Positions 7,500 through 15,086 of a DNA stretch of 26,465 bases are shown piece after piece (position 1 is the first letter of the stretch; every line of letters starts with the position of its first letter). The translations under genes and the position numbers were made by a program. The notes beneath the pieces were generated by a model. The model saw only the letters and a program-made list of their open reading frames with translations, was not told the DNA's origin and did no database searches. This DNA is from Oceanococcus sp041619315 (lineage in GTDB: Bacteria > Pseudomonadota > Gammaproteobacteria > Nevskiales > Oceanococcaceae), in NCBI GenBank assembly GCA_041619315.1, contig JBFKEC010000009.1, positions 1-26,465 of the forward strand. The letters are read 5' to 3'.

Positions 7500-7853
7500 T
7501 TAGCGGCGCGTGCGCGGCGTATTGCTTTTGCTGCGCGTTTGCGCCGCAGCGGCGCGCGCCGCACGCTCCGCCTTGCGCTGCAAGGTTTTGGATGGGCGAT
7601 ACAGAATCACCACGGCACCAATCGTCGAGACGATATCGGCCTTGACCGCGGCGGCCAGCTCAACGGCCATTTCAGCGCGCTCGTCACGCTCAGCACCAGC
7701 CAGACGCACCTTGATCAGCTCATGGTGCTCAATCGCCACCTCGGTCTCGGCAATGATTGCGTCCGTTACCCCCTTGCCACCGGTCTGAATGATCGCGGAC
7801 AGACTATGAGCGCGGGCTTTGAGTTCGCGTTTCTGCGCAGATGTCAGACTCAT
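7500..7853 (-). CDS. yhbY: CRM-domain RNA-binding protein YhbY
   Basis: This is a small CRS1-YhbY (CRM) RNA-binding protein; E. coli YhbY associates with pre-50S ribosomal particles. It has 117 residues from ATG 7853, with GGAG 7 nt upstream; an earlier in-frame start at 7880 is unsupported. The CRM core MSLTSAQKRELKARAHSL, QTGGKGVTDAI, EHHELIKVRLAG and IGAVVILYRPSK aligns with E. coli YhbY over its full length. The GxxG loop (GGKG) is present. An Arg/Ala/Lys-rich tail of about 28 residues follows the core (QRKAERAARAAAAQTRSK and beyond) and is absent from the 97-residue E. coli protein. Here the gene stands alone, convergent with ybbP and divergent from the exported-protein pair, not next to ftsH/rlmE as in enterics. 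Confidence 0.92.
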   Translation of the reverse strand: MSLTSAQKRELKARAHSLSAIIQTGGKGVTDAIIAETEVAIEHHELIKVRLAGAERDERAEMAVELAAAVKADIVSTIGAVVILYRPSKTLQRKAERAARAAAAQTRSKSNTPRTRR

Positions 7854-8007
7854 ACACACACTCCGGTTTGGGGTACACAATTTGCAGTGGACAGGAAAAA
7901 AACGTATTCAGGCATTCACAGTACATCCTGGGTCGGCGGCGAATTGTACGCGCGCCGATGATCGGAAAACCAATTACGGAAGCTGAAGCGCTTTGATTCT
8001 CCACCAC
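7854..8007 (+). promoter_or_regulatory. Divergent intergenic region, yhbY / exported repeat protein
   Basis: This 154-bp gap must hold promoters for both genes. On the minus strand, TACAAT at 7948-7943 (5/6 of a -10 box) lies about 90 bp before yhbY, but no good -35 sits at normal spacing. On the plus strand, TTGCAG followed 17 bp later by TATTCA (from about 7889) is a weak candidate. I see no coding potential or terminator here. Confidence 0.3.
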
Positions 8008-9945
8008 ATGAAGCCATTGGTCACCCGCACTGTCGTGACCATGCTATTGCTGACAGGCTTGACCGCAAGCCCCTGCGCAGTTGCCAACAGCGACGCTCGC
8101 CTGCAGTCAATCAAGCAACAAACCCTGGCCCTTTACACCTTGCGCCTGGCCGATCAACGCGCATTTTCTTCCAGTGCCAGCGTATTGATTGGCCAGCTCA
8201 ACCCAAGCATACGCATGCAACGCGTTCGCGTAGCGGTGGATGGACAACTGCGCATTGACCACCACTACCACGCCAGCGAAGCCGCCTTGCTTGCCGAGGA
8301 CGCCATGCACCAGCTCGGCCTGGTCAACCTGGCCGGCGGTCCACTCGAACTGGTGGTCGAACTGCAGTGGGAACAACAAGGCGAGCAACACACCGCCACC
8401 CGAACCCAGACTCTGCGTCTGGACGACTGGCCGCGCGGTTTCTCGGTGCAACTGGATGTGCGCGAACGCGGCTCAGCGCGTATCGCCTTGAGCAGCCCCA
8501 TTGATGGCCCCGGCATCTTGCGCAGCGCGCGCTATGAGCTTGCTCTGGGGCGCGCGCTCAAAGCCGTCAGCCAGATGCAGATGCTGGCCCATGTCGACCC
8601 GGTCCTGGCCTCTACAGCGCCGGCCCAGGAGCTGCTGGCCCACAGCCTCAGCGCCTGGGGCCTGAACAGTGCCGCACAGGCCACCTACAGCCAACTCAGC
8701 CAATCCAGCACCGATGCCACAACGCGCAATCGGGCACGTTTGCGCGCAGCGGAACTGGCTTTAAGTCTGGGCCAGACCGGCGTTGCCGGCGAGCGCCTGG
8801 ATGACGGCAGAAACAGTTGGACACCGGATCAGCTGGCCTCGGCAAAACTGCTCGATGCGCAACGCCTGCTGGCCGAGAACAAGATCGAACAGGCACTCGC
8901 TCAGATTTCCAGCACTGGCCCCGCCTTGCTGCGCTATAACCTGGCCGTCGCCCTGATCAATAGCGCGCAGGATGACGCGGCCAACACCGTGCTGCATCAA
9001 CTCGCCGTAGCGCCATCCGTGGCCAACGAGTTTGAGGCCCGTATTCGCGATCTGGCCCAGCTCAAACTCGGGTATCGCCATCTGCGCGCGGGCCGCGCCG
9101 AACAGGCTCAAAGCATGCTCAGCCGCATGCGCCTGAACAGCCCCTACACCAACCGGGCTTTGCTTGGACGGGGCTGGAGCAAATTGTTGCCCCTGGCTTT
9201 GGAAAATGGACGCCTGCCAAATATTCAGGACGATGGTTTCCGTCCGCTGTTCGTTCAGTCGATAGATGCCGCGCTGCGCCAGCCGCGCCCGGAAAACACC
9301 AACACGCTGCACGATGCCCTGTCCGACTGGGCCCGCTTGCAGGATGCCGATCCGTTCGATCCAGCCGTGCAGGAAGCCCTGGTCGCCACGCCCTATGCGC
9401 TGCTCAAGATGGGCGACTACAGTCGCGCCATTCAATACAGCGAAAAAGCCATCGCCAGACTTGAACTGATTCGCGAAGATCTCAAGGCCGGCATGCGCCA
9501 GTCACGCAGGGGCCTGGCACTCAACGGTGCGCAACTGGTGCGCGAGCAGTGGCCACCCGAACCGGCCGCCTGGGCACGCCTGTATGCCACCGGGGCGTGG
9601 TGGCGCAGCGAGGATGATCCTTTACCGATCCCCGAGCACGCCTATCGCCCTCGACTTCTGCTTGATGGTGACACCCTGTCCATTCTCGATGCCATGCACA
9701 TGCTCAATGAAGTCGAACAGCTGACCGACGCCATTGCCGAACACCCGGACTTGAAGCTGCGCGCCACCCAGCTGCGCAAACGCATAGAGTCAGAGCGCCA
9801 GGCACAACAGAAAAACCTCGATCGGCACGCCTACTACTGGATGCATCAGGAACTTGAACGCGCCACGCGCTATCTGATCATGGCCCGTTTCAGCCTGGGC
9901 CACGCTTACGCTCACAACAATGCCCAGGGAGATTCCCCGCAATGA
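8008..9945 (+). CDS. Exported helical-repeat (TPR-like) protein of unknown function
   Basis: I do not recognise a named family. The protein has 645 residues from ATG 8008. A Sec signal peptide (MKPLVTRTVVTMLLLTGLTA..AVA, about 26 residues) is followed by a mature protein. Its Cys is preceded by Pro, so it is not a lipoprotein. Residues about 45-160 alternate in a beta pattern (RVRVAVDGQLRIDHHY; LELVVELQW). From about 165 to 600 the sequence is nearly all helix pairs with TPR-like Ala/Leu/Gly spacing (RLRAAELALSLGQTGVAGERL; LKLGYRHLRAGRAEQAQSML). A TTG start at 7993 is possible but would put five residues before the signal. The stop overlaps the next gene as ATGA, so the two products are probably made together. 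A scaffold or assembly role in the periplasm is inference only. Confidence 0.8.
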   Translation: MKPLVTRTVVTMLLLTGLTASPCAVANSDARLQSIKQQTLALYTLRLADQRAFSSSASVLIGQLNPSIRMQRVRVAVDGQLRIDHHYHASEAALLAEDAMHQLGLVNLAGGPLELVVELQWEQQGEQHTATRTQTLRLDDWPRGFSVQLDVRERGSARIALSSPIDGPGILRSARYELALGRALKAVSQMQMLAHVDPVLASTAPAQELLAHSLSAWGLNSAAQATYSQLSQSSTDATTRNRARLRAAELALSLGQTGVAGERLDDGRNSWTPDQLASAKLLDAQRLLAENKIEQALAQISSTGPALLRYNLAVALINSAQDDAANTVLHQLAVAPSVANEFEARIRDLAQLKLGYRHLRAGRAEQAQSMLSRMRLNSPYTNRALLGRGWSKLLPLALENGRLPNIQDDGFRPLFVQSIDAALRQPRPENTNTLHDALSDWARLQDADPFDPAVQEALVATPYALLKMGDYSRAIQYSEKAIARLELIREDLKAGMRQSRRGLALNGAQLVREQWPPEPAAWARLYATGAWWRSEDDPLPIPEHAYRPRLLLDGDTLSILDAMHMLNEVEQLTDAIAEHPDLKLRATQLRKRIESERQAQQKNLDRHAYYWMHQELERATRYLIMARFSLGHAYAHNNAQGDSPQ

Positions 9946-10211
9946 TCCGCTCGACCCTCACCGCCATCACCATGGCGCTGATCGCACCGCTGGCACTGGC
10001 CGACGACCTGGGCATGCGCATAACCGGTGATGACAGTGCGAGCTTCGGCCTGACCATCAGCAACTGGGTCGAAGGCCAGGATGCCGGCACCCTGGCCCCG
10101 GGGCTGATCCGCGAGGATCTACAACCACTCGATGAATGGCAGCTGCGCATGCAGATCCGCATGCAACGTGCGGTGTCGCCACCGGGTGCTGCGATCAACC
10201 AGCCACGCTAA
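9942..10211 (+). CDS. Small exported protein of unknown function
   Basis: This 89-residue protein has a clear signal peptide (MIRSTLTAITMALIAPLALA) and a mature part of about 69 residues beginning DDLGMRITGDDSASFGL. The mature part is acidic at first, with a short beta-like stretch, then a predicted amphipathic helix (LDEWQLRMQIRMQRA) and a Pro-rich end. It has no cysteine after the signal and no membrane segment. I recognise no family. It starts inside the stop of the preceding gene (ATGA), and AGGGAG lies 10 nt upstream, so it is likely translated with the helical-repeat protein and may be its partner. The coding call rests on the signal peptide, the overlap and the ribosome-binding site. 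Confidence 0.7.
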   Translation: MIRSTLTAITMALIAPLALADDLGMRITGDDSASFGLTISNWVEGQDAGTLAPGLIREDLQPLDEWQLRMQIRMQRAVSPPGAAINQPR

Positions 10212-10224
10212 ATCCAGCGTGGTT
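10201..10224. terminator. Weak hairpin between convergent gene ends
   Basis: CCACGCT (10203-10209) and AGCGTGG (10216-10222) form a 7-bp stem with a 6-nt loop, extendable by a G-T and an A-T pair. It includes the stop codon of the small exported protein and touches the stop of the convergent SRPBCC gene. No T-run follows on either strand, so terminator activity is uncertain. Confidence 0.35.
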
Positions 10225-10649
10225 CAGGCGATGCGCTTGAGCCCCATGCGGATCGCCTGAGACAGACCCAGTTCGAGAGCGCGCCCGATCGGCGCCAACG
10301 GCGCTTCAAAATCAATCGTCCACACCACCTGGCTGCCACCCTGTGGGGTTTCGGCGAAATCCAGACGGCCTTTGTGATTGCGCACCGGCCCGCCGTTGCG
10401 GGTAATGCGGTATTCGATGAACTCGTCGGTACTTGCAGCCGTCACCGTCTCTTCGATACCCAATGGCGGCGGCCCCATACGACGCACGGAACCCACGCCG
10501 TTGACATCCGGCTGGCCATCGCGAATGCGCCGCACCGGAATCATGAAAACCTTGTTCAGCTTGTTGTGATCGGCCAAGGCGGCAAACAGCTGGCCGACCG
10601 GGCGTGGCGAATCCTGGGTGATGCGAATATGGTGCTTTGACATGCTCAT
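10224..10649 (-). CDS. SRPBCC-fold protein (polyketide cyclase/dehydrase-like)
   Basis: This is a 141-residue START/SRPBCC-fold protein. The pattern is typical: an N-terminal strand and helix (HIRITQDSPRPVGQLFAALADHNKLN), a middle VGSVRRMGPPPLGIEETVT, EFIEYRITRNGGPVRNHKG and VVWTIDFEAPLAPIGRALE, then a long C-terminal helix that would cap the hydrophobic cavity. Ligand and activity cannot be inferred. It follows secF by 7 bp; its ribosome-binding site AAGGAG overlaps the secF stop, so it is the last gene of the sec unit. AAGGAG is only 3 nt from the ATG at 10649 but 9 nt from a second ATG at 10643, which may be the true start. There is no signal peptide, so the protein is cytoplasmic. Confidence 0.85.
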   Translation of the reverse strand: MSMSKHHIRITQDSPRPVGQLFAALADHNKLNKVFMIPVRRIRDGQPDVNGVGSVRRMGPPPLGIEETVTAASTDEFIEYRITRNGGPVRNHKGRLDFAETPQGGSQVVWTIDFEAPLAPIGRALELGLSQAIRMGLKRIA

Positions 10650-10656
10650 CGTCTCC

Positions 10657-11598
10657 TTAGACTTGTGCGCCGCTGTCGTCCAGCCCTTCGGGCGGCGGCG
10701 GCGGGATCAGATCATCACGCTTCAGACCCAGTGCCAACGACACATTGCCGGCCACATAGATCGACGAGTAAGTACCCACGCCTACGCCAATCAGCAGCGC
10801 CAGGGAGAAACCGGACAGCGCTTCACCACCAATCAGGAGCAGGGTGATGAGCACGATCATGGTGGTCAGCGAGGTCATCAAGGTGCGTGACAGCATTTCA
10901 TTGATCGAGCGGTTCATGACCTCAACCTCATCACCACCGCTTTTGCGCCGATAGTTTTCCCGGCATCGATCGAACACCACAATGGTGTCATTCAGCGAGT
11001 AGCCGATCACCGCCAGCAGGGCCGCCAGCACAGACAGATCAAAGTCGACCTGCAACAGCGAAAAAACGCCCAGCACCAGGGTCACATCATGACCCAGCGC
11101 AGCCACCGCGCCCGCTGAGAATTTCCAGTGGAAACGAAAGACCACATACAAAAAGATGCAGGCCAAGGCCCAGATCAAGGCCAGCCCACCATCCACGGTG
11201 AGTTCTTCACCGACCTGTGGCCCAACAAATTCGACCCGGCGTAAATCCACCGCAGTACCATCACTGCGCAAAGCCTCGTAGACCTGCTCACTCAAATCGC
11301 TGGCCTTTTCGGACTCGCGCGGGGGCAAGCGAATCAGCACATCATCGGCCGCGCCAAAATGTTGGGCCATCGCATCATCAAAACCATTGGCGGCCAGGAT
11401 TTCGCGCACCGTGTTGAGCTCGACCGCTTCCGGGTAGCCCACTTCCACCAGCACACCACCGGTGAAATCAATCCCGAAATTCAGCCCGCGGGTGGCAATC
11501 AAAACGATGGAGGCGACCACCAGCAAGAGTGAAACCACACCGGTGATTTTGCGATAGCCCAGGAAGTTGTAGTTCGTGGGTTTGGAAAACATGCGCAT
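10657..11598 (-). CDS. secF: Protein translocase subunit SecF
   Basis: SecF is an inner-membrane RND-type partner of SecD; together with YajC it uses the proton gradient to assist late steps of Sec export. It has 313 residues with the expected six membrane segments. Segment 1 (about 18-36, GVVSLLLVVASIVLIATRG) leads to FGIDFTGGVLVEV, the conserved D1-type motif. A periplasmic domain covers about 38-130, and five further segments include GYSLNDTIVVFDRCREN, the SecF signature. The start at 11598 is supported by GAGGA 7 nt upstream; ATG 11592 is less well placed. It begins 17 bp after secD. The C-terminus (DDLIPPPPPEGLDDSGAQV) is Pro-rich and acidic. Confidence 0.96.
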   Translation of the reverse strand: MRMFSKPTNYNFLGYRKITGVVSLLLVVASIVLIATRGLNFGIDFTGGVLVEVGYPEAVELNTVREILAANGFDDAMAQHFGAADDVLIRLPPRESEKASDLSEQVYEALRSDGTAVDLRRVEFVGPQVGEELTVDGGLALIWALACIFLYVVFRFHWKFSAGAVAALGHDVTLVLGVFSLLQVDFDLSVLAALLAVIGYSLNDTIVVFDRCRENYRRKSGGDEVEVMNRSINEMLSRTLMTSLTTMIVLITLLLIGGEALSGFSLALLIGVGVGTYSSIYVAGNVSLALGLKRDDLIPPPPPEGLDDSGAQV

Positions 11599-11615
11599 AT
11601 TCGATTCCTCGCCCG

Positions 11616-13481
11616 TTAAACCGGCAGGTCGTCACGGCGGGTTCCGCCGTACAGTGCATTGACGAGCACGCGGGTGCCCAGAATGGCGGTAAACATGGAT
11701 GACAGCACACCGATCGACAGCGTGACGGCAAAGCCCTTGATCGGACCGGTGCCAAACACAAACAGAACGACAGCCGCGATCAAGGTAGTGATGTTGGCAT
11801 CCGCAATCGTCACGAACGCTTTTTCGTAACCCGAGCGAATCGCCTGCTGGGCGCCCGAGCCATCGATCAGCTCTTCACGGATACGCTCGAAAATCAGCAC
11901 ATTGGCATCAACCGCCATACCCACGGTGAGCACGATCCCGGCGATCCCTGGCAGGGTCAGCGTGGCCTGCAGTATCGACAAGGCCGCGATGATCAGAACC
12001 AGGTTCATGAACAAGGCCAGATTGGCGATCAGACCAAACACCCGGTAATAAAGGACCATCATGATCACGACCAGCGCGAAACCGATCAGCACGGCCTCCA
12101 TGCCCTGATCGATGTTGTCCTGTCCCAGGCTCGGCCCGATGGTGCGCTCTTCGACGATCGCAATCGGTGCGGCCAGTGCGCCGGAACGCAGCAGCAAGGA
12201 AAGATCATGCGCTTCCTTGCTGGTCAGACCGGTGGTCTGGAACCGCTTACCGAACACACCACGCACCGTGGCGACGCTGATCACTTCTTCCGTTTCGATG
12301 CGCTGGCGCACTTCTTCGCCAGCGGCATTGCGGCTGATGCGAATGTCGGTTTCCTTGAACAGCACCGCCATCAATCGGCCGACATTGCTCTCGGTGAAAC
12401 CGAACATTGCCTTGGCGCCGGCCCCGTTCAGGGTCACCGACACCGCTGGCGTACCGGACTCCTGATCAATGGTCGCGGCCGCATCGATGATCTGACTTCC
12501 GGTGGCAATCACATCCGCCTTGAGCAAAATCGGGCGATTGGTATCGCGCTCATAGAACAGATCGGTATCTGGCGGCACCACGCCGGTACGATCAGCCAGC
12601 TGCGCATCTTCATTTTCCGCAACTGCGCGATATTCCAGCGTCGCGGTGGCATCAAGTATGGATTTGGCCTGGGTCGGATCTTTCACACCCGGCAGCTGAA
12701 CCAGAATCCGGTCACGTCCCTGCCGCTGCACCAGCGGTTCGGCCACGCCCAGTTGATTCACGCGATTGCGCAAGGTGGTCAGATTCTGCTTGACCGAAAA
12801 ATCGACCAGACGCGCAACTTCTTCTTCCGACATCGAGGCCCGCACGGTCAGCGACTCATCACTCGCCGGCTCGATGCTCAACTCGGAGTATTCCGTGCGC
12901 ATGGCTTTCAGCGCGGTATCGCGGGTCTGTACGTCCGCAAACTCCAGTTCCACCGCACCCTTGACCTGACGACGCCCGGTATAGCGGATTGGCGGGTCCT
13001 GATTACGCAGGAAACTGGGCAGATCGCGGGCATATTGCTCGGCCGCCGTGTCGAGCACGTATTCGACATCAACCTCCATCAGGAAGTGAACCCCGCCGCG
13101 CAGATCCAGCCCCAGGGCCATCGGCTTGCCACCCAGCCCGAGCAACCAGCCCGGGGTACGCGGAATCATGGTCATGGCCACGATGTAGTCGTGCCCCAAA
13201 GTGCGCTTGAGTGCATCGGCCGCTGGCAACTGTGAGGCTTCGCTGGCCAGGCGAATTTCAACCCGGCCCTGCTCGTCGAAACGGCTCGCATACTCGTCAA
13301 TGCCAGCACGCTTGAGCGCCGCTTCAACCCGATTCATTTCCTGCGGCGTGGCTGCATCGCCGCTGTCGGGTGACACCAACAGCGCCGCATCTTCACCAAA
13401 GATGTTGGGCAATGCATACAGGAAACCACCGGCCACAACAGCGACCAGCAGCAACACTTTCCACAAGGGAGATTTATTCAT
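11616..13481 (-). CDS. secD: Protein translocase subunit SecD
   Basis: This is the larger subunit of the SecDF export motor, 621 residues (E. coli 615). An N-terminal membrane segment (about 7-26) is followed by the periplasmic P1 domain with LGLDLRGGVHFLMEVD (about 122-137) and the head region to about 440. Five membrane segments follow. The segment-4 motif GMAVDANVLIFERIREE carries the conserved proton-relay Asp at about 525. The TIGPSLGQDNIDQG linker before segment 2 is typical. A 140-bp gap separates the start from yajC, longer than in many relatives. No strong ribosome-binding site is seen, only GGGAC 6-9 nt upstream. The final residues are RRDDLPV. Confidence 0.97.
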   Translation of the reverse strand: MNKSPLWKVLLLVAVVAGGFLYALPNIFGEDAALLVSPDSGDAATPQEMNRVEAALKRAGIDEYASRFDEQGRVEIRLASEASQLPAADALKRTLGHDYIVAMTMIPRTPGWLLGLGGKPMALGLDLRGGVHFLMEVDVEYVLDTAAEQYARDLPSFLRNQDPPIRYTGRRQVKGAVELEFADVQTRDTALKAMRTEYSELSIEPASDESLTVRASMSEEEVARLVDFSVKQNLTTLRNRVNQLGVAEPLVQRQGRDRILVQLPGVKDPTQAKSILDATATLEYRAVAENEDAQLADRTGVVPPDTDLFYERDTNRPILLKADVIATGSQIIDAAATIDQESGTPAVSVTLNGAGAKAMFGFTESNVGRLMAVLFKETDIRISRNAAGEEVRQRIETEEVISVATVRGVFGKRFQTTGLTSKEAHDLSLLLRSGALAAPIAIVEERTIGPSLGQDNIDQGMEAVLIGFALVVIMMVLYYRVFGLIANLALFMNLVLIIAALSILQATLTLPGIAGIVLTVGMAVDANVLIFERIREELIDGSGAQQAIRSGYEKAFVTIADANITTLIAAVVLFVFGTGPIKGFAVTLSIGVLSSMFTAILGTRVLVNALYGGTRRDDLPV

Positions 13482-13621
13482 GTGACGTCCCGGCGGGCGG
13501 TCTGCATATGACGTCGCCCTGCGATGAAACTGCGATCAGGCCTTGGGGCCCCACCGAAAAAACCGACGACCGCACCGCTCCCAGGCGCCGCCGTCAGATG
13601 AATGTCGGAAATGCGGGCGAA
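13482..13621 (-). other. yajC-secD intergenic segment
   Basis: This 140-bp gap is inside the sec unit. It holds two TGACGTC copies 26 bp apart (13483-13489 and 13509-13515), the first touching the secD start, and a 10-bp palindrome TGGGGCCCCA (13544-13553). A six-T run lies just upstream of the palindrome on the minus strand rather than after it, so I do not call a terminator. I see no convincing promoter or reading frame. Confidence 0.4.
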
Positions 13622-13954
13622 TCAGAGCTGTTTCAAGCTGCCCTTGGGCAAAACCTGGGCCAGAGCCGCTTTTTGCACCTTGACTTCGGTCCCTTCAGCA
13701 ATCTCTACCGTCATGTAGACCTCGCCCACCGTGGTAACACGCCCGGCAAGACCACCGCTGGTCACGATCTCGTCACCTTTGCTGATGCCCGTGACCATCG
13801 ACTTGTGTTCTTTGTTGCGCTTCATCTGCGGACGAATCAGCATGAAGTAGAACAGCACGATCAGTGCAATCAAGGGGAACAGCTGCGCCATCAGGCTGGG
13901 CTGCGAAGCGGCGCCGGCCTGCTGAGCCATTGCGGAAGATATCAACCAATCCAT
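13622..13954 (-). CDS. yajC: Preprotein translocase accessory protein YajC
   Basis: YajC is the small inner-membrane component of the SecDF-YajC complex. It has 110 residues from ATG 13954, matching E. coli YajC in length. A short periplasmic N-terminus (MDWLISSAMAQQAG) precedes one membrane segment (about 25-44, LFPLIALIVLFYFMLIRPQ). The cytoplasmic domain has the family core RPQMKRNKEHKSM, ISKGDEIVTSGGLAGRV and the closing VLPKGSLKQL. The frame is open to 14047 inside tgt, but homology and GGGA about 6 nt upstream place the start at 13954. It lies 34 bp after the tgt stop, and the order tgt-yajC-secD-secF is the classic one. Confidence 0.95.
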   Translation of the reverse strand: MDWLISSAMAQQAGAASQPSLMAQLFPLIALIVLFYFMLIRPQMKRNKEHKSMVTGISKGDEIVTSGGLAGRVTTVGEVYMTVEIAEGTEVKVQKAALAQVLPKGSLKQL

Positions 13955-13988
13955 TGTTATCCCATTGGGGTCGCGAAAAAGAGCCGGA

Positions 13989-15086
13989 TTATGCCATGAA
14001 CCGGCGTCGGTACTCAGTGTAGAACGCTGAAAAACGTCCTTGTTCAATGGCTTCTCGCATCTGAGCCATCAAATTCAAGTAGTAGTGCAAATTGTGAATG
14101 GTGTTCAGCCGGGCACTGAGAATCTCGCCACAGCGCTGCAGATGGTAGAGATAGGCCCGGCTGTAATTCTGGCAGGTGTAACACCCACATTCCGGATCAA
14201 GCGGCGCGGTGTCATTACGATGGCGCGCGTTGCGAATGCGGATAATCCCTTCACTGGTGAACAGGTGGCCGTTGCGCGCGTTGCGCGTCGGCATCACGCA
14301 ATCGAACATGTCAACGCCACGCGCCACCGCCTCAACCATGTCCAGAGGCGTACCCACCCCCATCAAATAACGCGGTGATTGCGCCGGCATCTTGTCGGCC
14401 AGGCCATCAAGGACACGTATGCGATCTTCTTCGGGCTCACCCACCGACAACCCGCCAATGGCGTAACCATCGAAGCCGATTTCAGCCAGACCCGCAATCG
14501 AACGGGCGCGCAACTCGTCATGCATGCCGCCCTGAACAATGCCGAACAGTGCGCCGCCCTGCCCGCCATGCTCCTGCTTGCAGCGCTGCGCCCAGCGCAG
14601 CGACAGCTCCATAGAACTGCGCGCTTCCTCGACCGTTGCCGGATAGTTGGTGCACTCATCAAACTGCATGATGATGTCCGAGCCCAGGGCCTGCTGAATC
14701 TGTATGGAGATTTCCGGGCTCAGGAATACCTTGTCACCGTTGACCGGTGAACGAAATTCCACGCCTTGCTCGGTCAGCTTGCGCAGTTCAGCCAGGCTCC
14801 ACACCTGAAAACCACCGGAATCGGTGAGGATCGGCCCGTCCCAGTGCATGAAATCATGCAGGTCACCGTGGGCGGAGATGACCTCGGTACCCGGCCGTAA
14901 CCACAAATGAAAGGTATTGCCCAGAATGATGCTGGCCCCCAGGCCGCTCAGCTCCTCCGGGGTCATGCTCTTGACCGTGCCGTAGGTTCCAACCGGCATG
15001 AATATCGGCGTCTCGACCACACCACGCGCGAAGGTTAGGCGCCCACGCCGCGCCCCGCCATCCTGGGTCAGCAGTTCAAAATTCAT
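13989..15086 (-). CDS. tgt: Queuine/preQ1 tRNA-guanine transglycosylase
   Basis: Tgt replaces guanine at wobble position 34 of GUN-anticodon tRNAs with preQ1, a step in queuosine synthesis. It has 365 residues (E. coli 375). Motifs include TPIFMPVGTYGTVKSM, the active-site ILTDSGGFQVWSLAELR (catalytic Asp), QFDECTNYP, GYAIGGLSVGEP, and GVDMFDCVMPTRNARNG with the nucleophilic Asp. The zinc site is CGCYTCQNYSRAYL plus a later His (NTIHNLHYY). The frame reaches back to 15104, but GGAG eight nt before ATG 15086 and the family N-terminus support 15086. The start overlaps the queA stop by 1 nt (TGATG), so the two queuosine genes are coupled. Confidence 0.96.
   Translation of the reverse strand: MNFELLTQDGGARRGRLTFARGVVETPIFMPVGTYGTVKSMTPEELSGLGASIILGNTFHLWLRPGTEVISAHGDLHDFMHWDGPILTDSGGFQVWSLAELRKLTEQGVEFRSPVNGDKVFLSPEISIQIQQALGSDIIMQFDECTNYPATVEEARSSMELSLRWAQRCKQEHGGQGGALFGIVQGGMHDELRARSIAGLAEIGFDGYAIGGLSVGEPEEDRIRVLDGLADKMPAQSPRYLMGVGTPLDMVEAVARGVDMFDCVMPTRNARNGHLFTSEGIIRIRNARHRNDTAPLDPECGCYTCQNYSRAYLYHLQRCGEILSARLNTIHNLHYYLNLMAQMREAIEQGRFSAFYTEYRRRFMA

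Noticed and set aside
7804..8007. Minus-strand 67-codon frame between yhbY and the exported repeat protein
   Set aside because: It has no ribosome-binding site, an unnatural composition, and overlaps the yhbY start region and its likely promoter.
12207..13235. Plus-strand frame of 342 codons opposite secD
   Set aside because: GC-rich codon bias keeps the antisense frame open; SecD motifs on the minus strand settle the coding strand.
13544..13553. TGGGGCCCCA palindrome in the yajC-secD gap as a terminator
   Set aside because: There is no loop, and the T-run lies on the wrong side for the minus-strand transcript.
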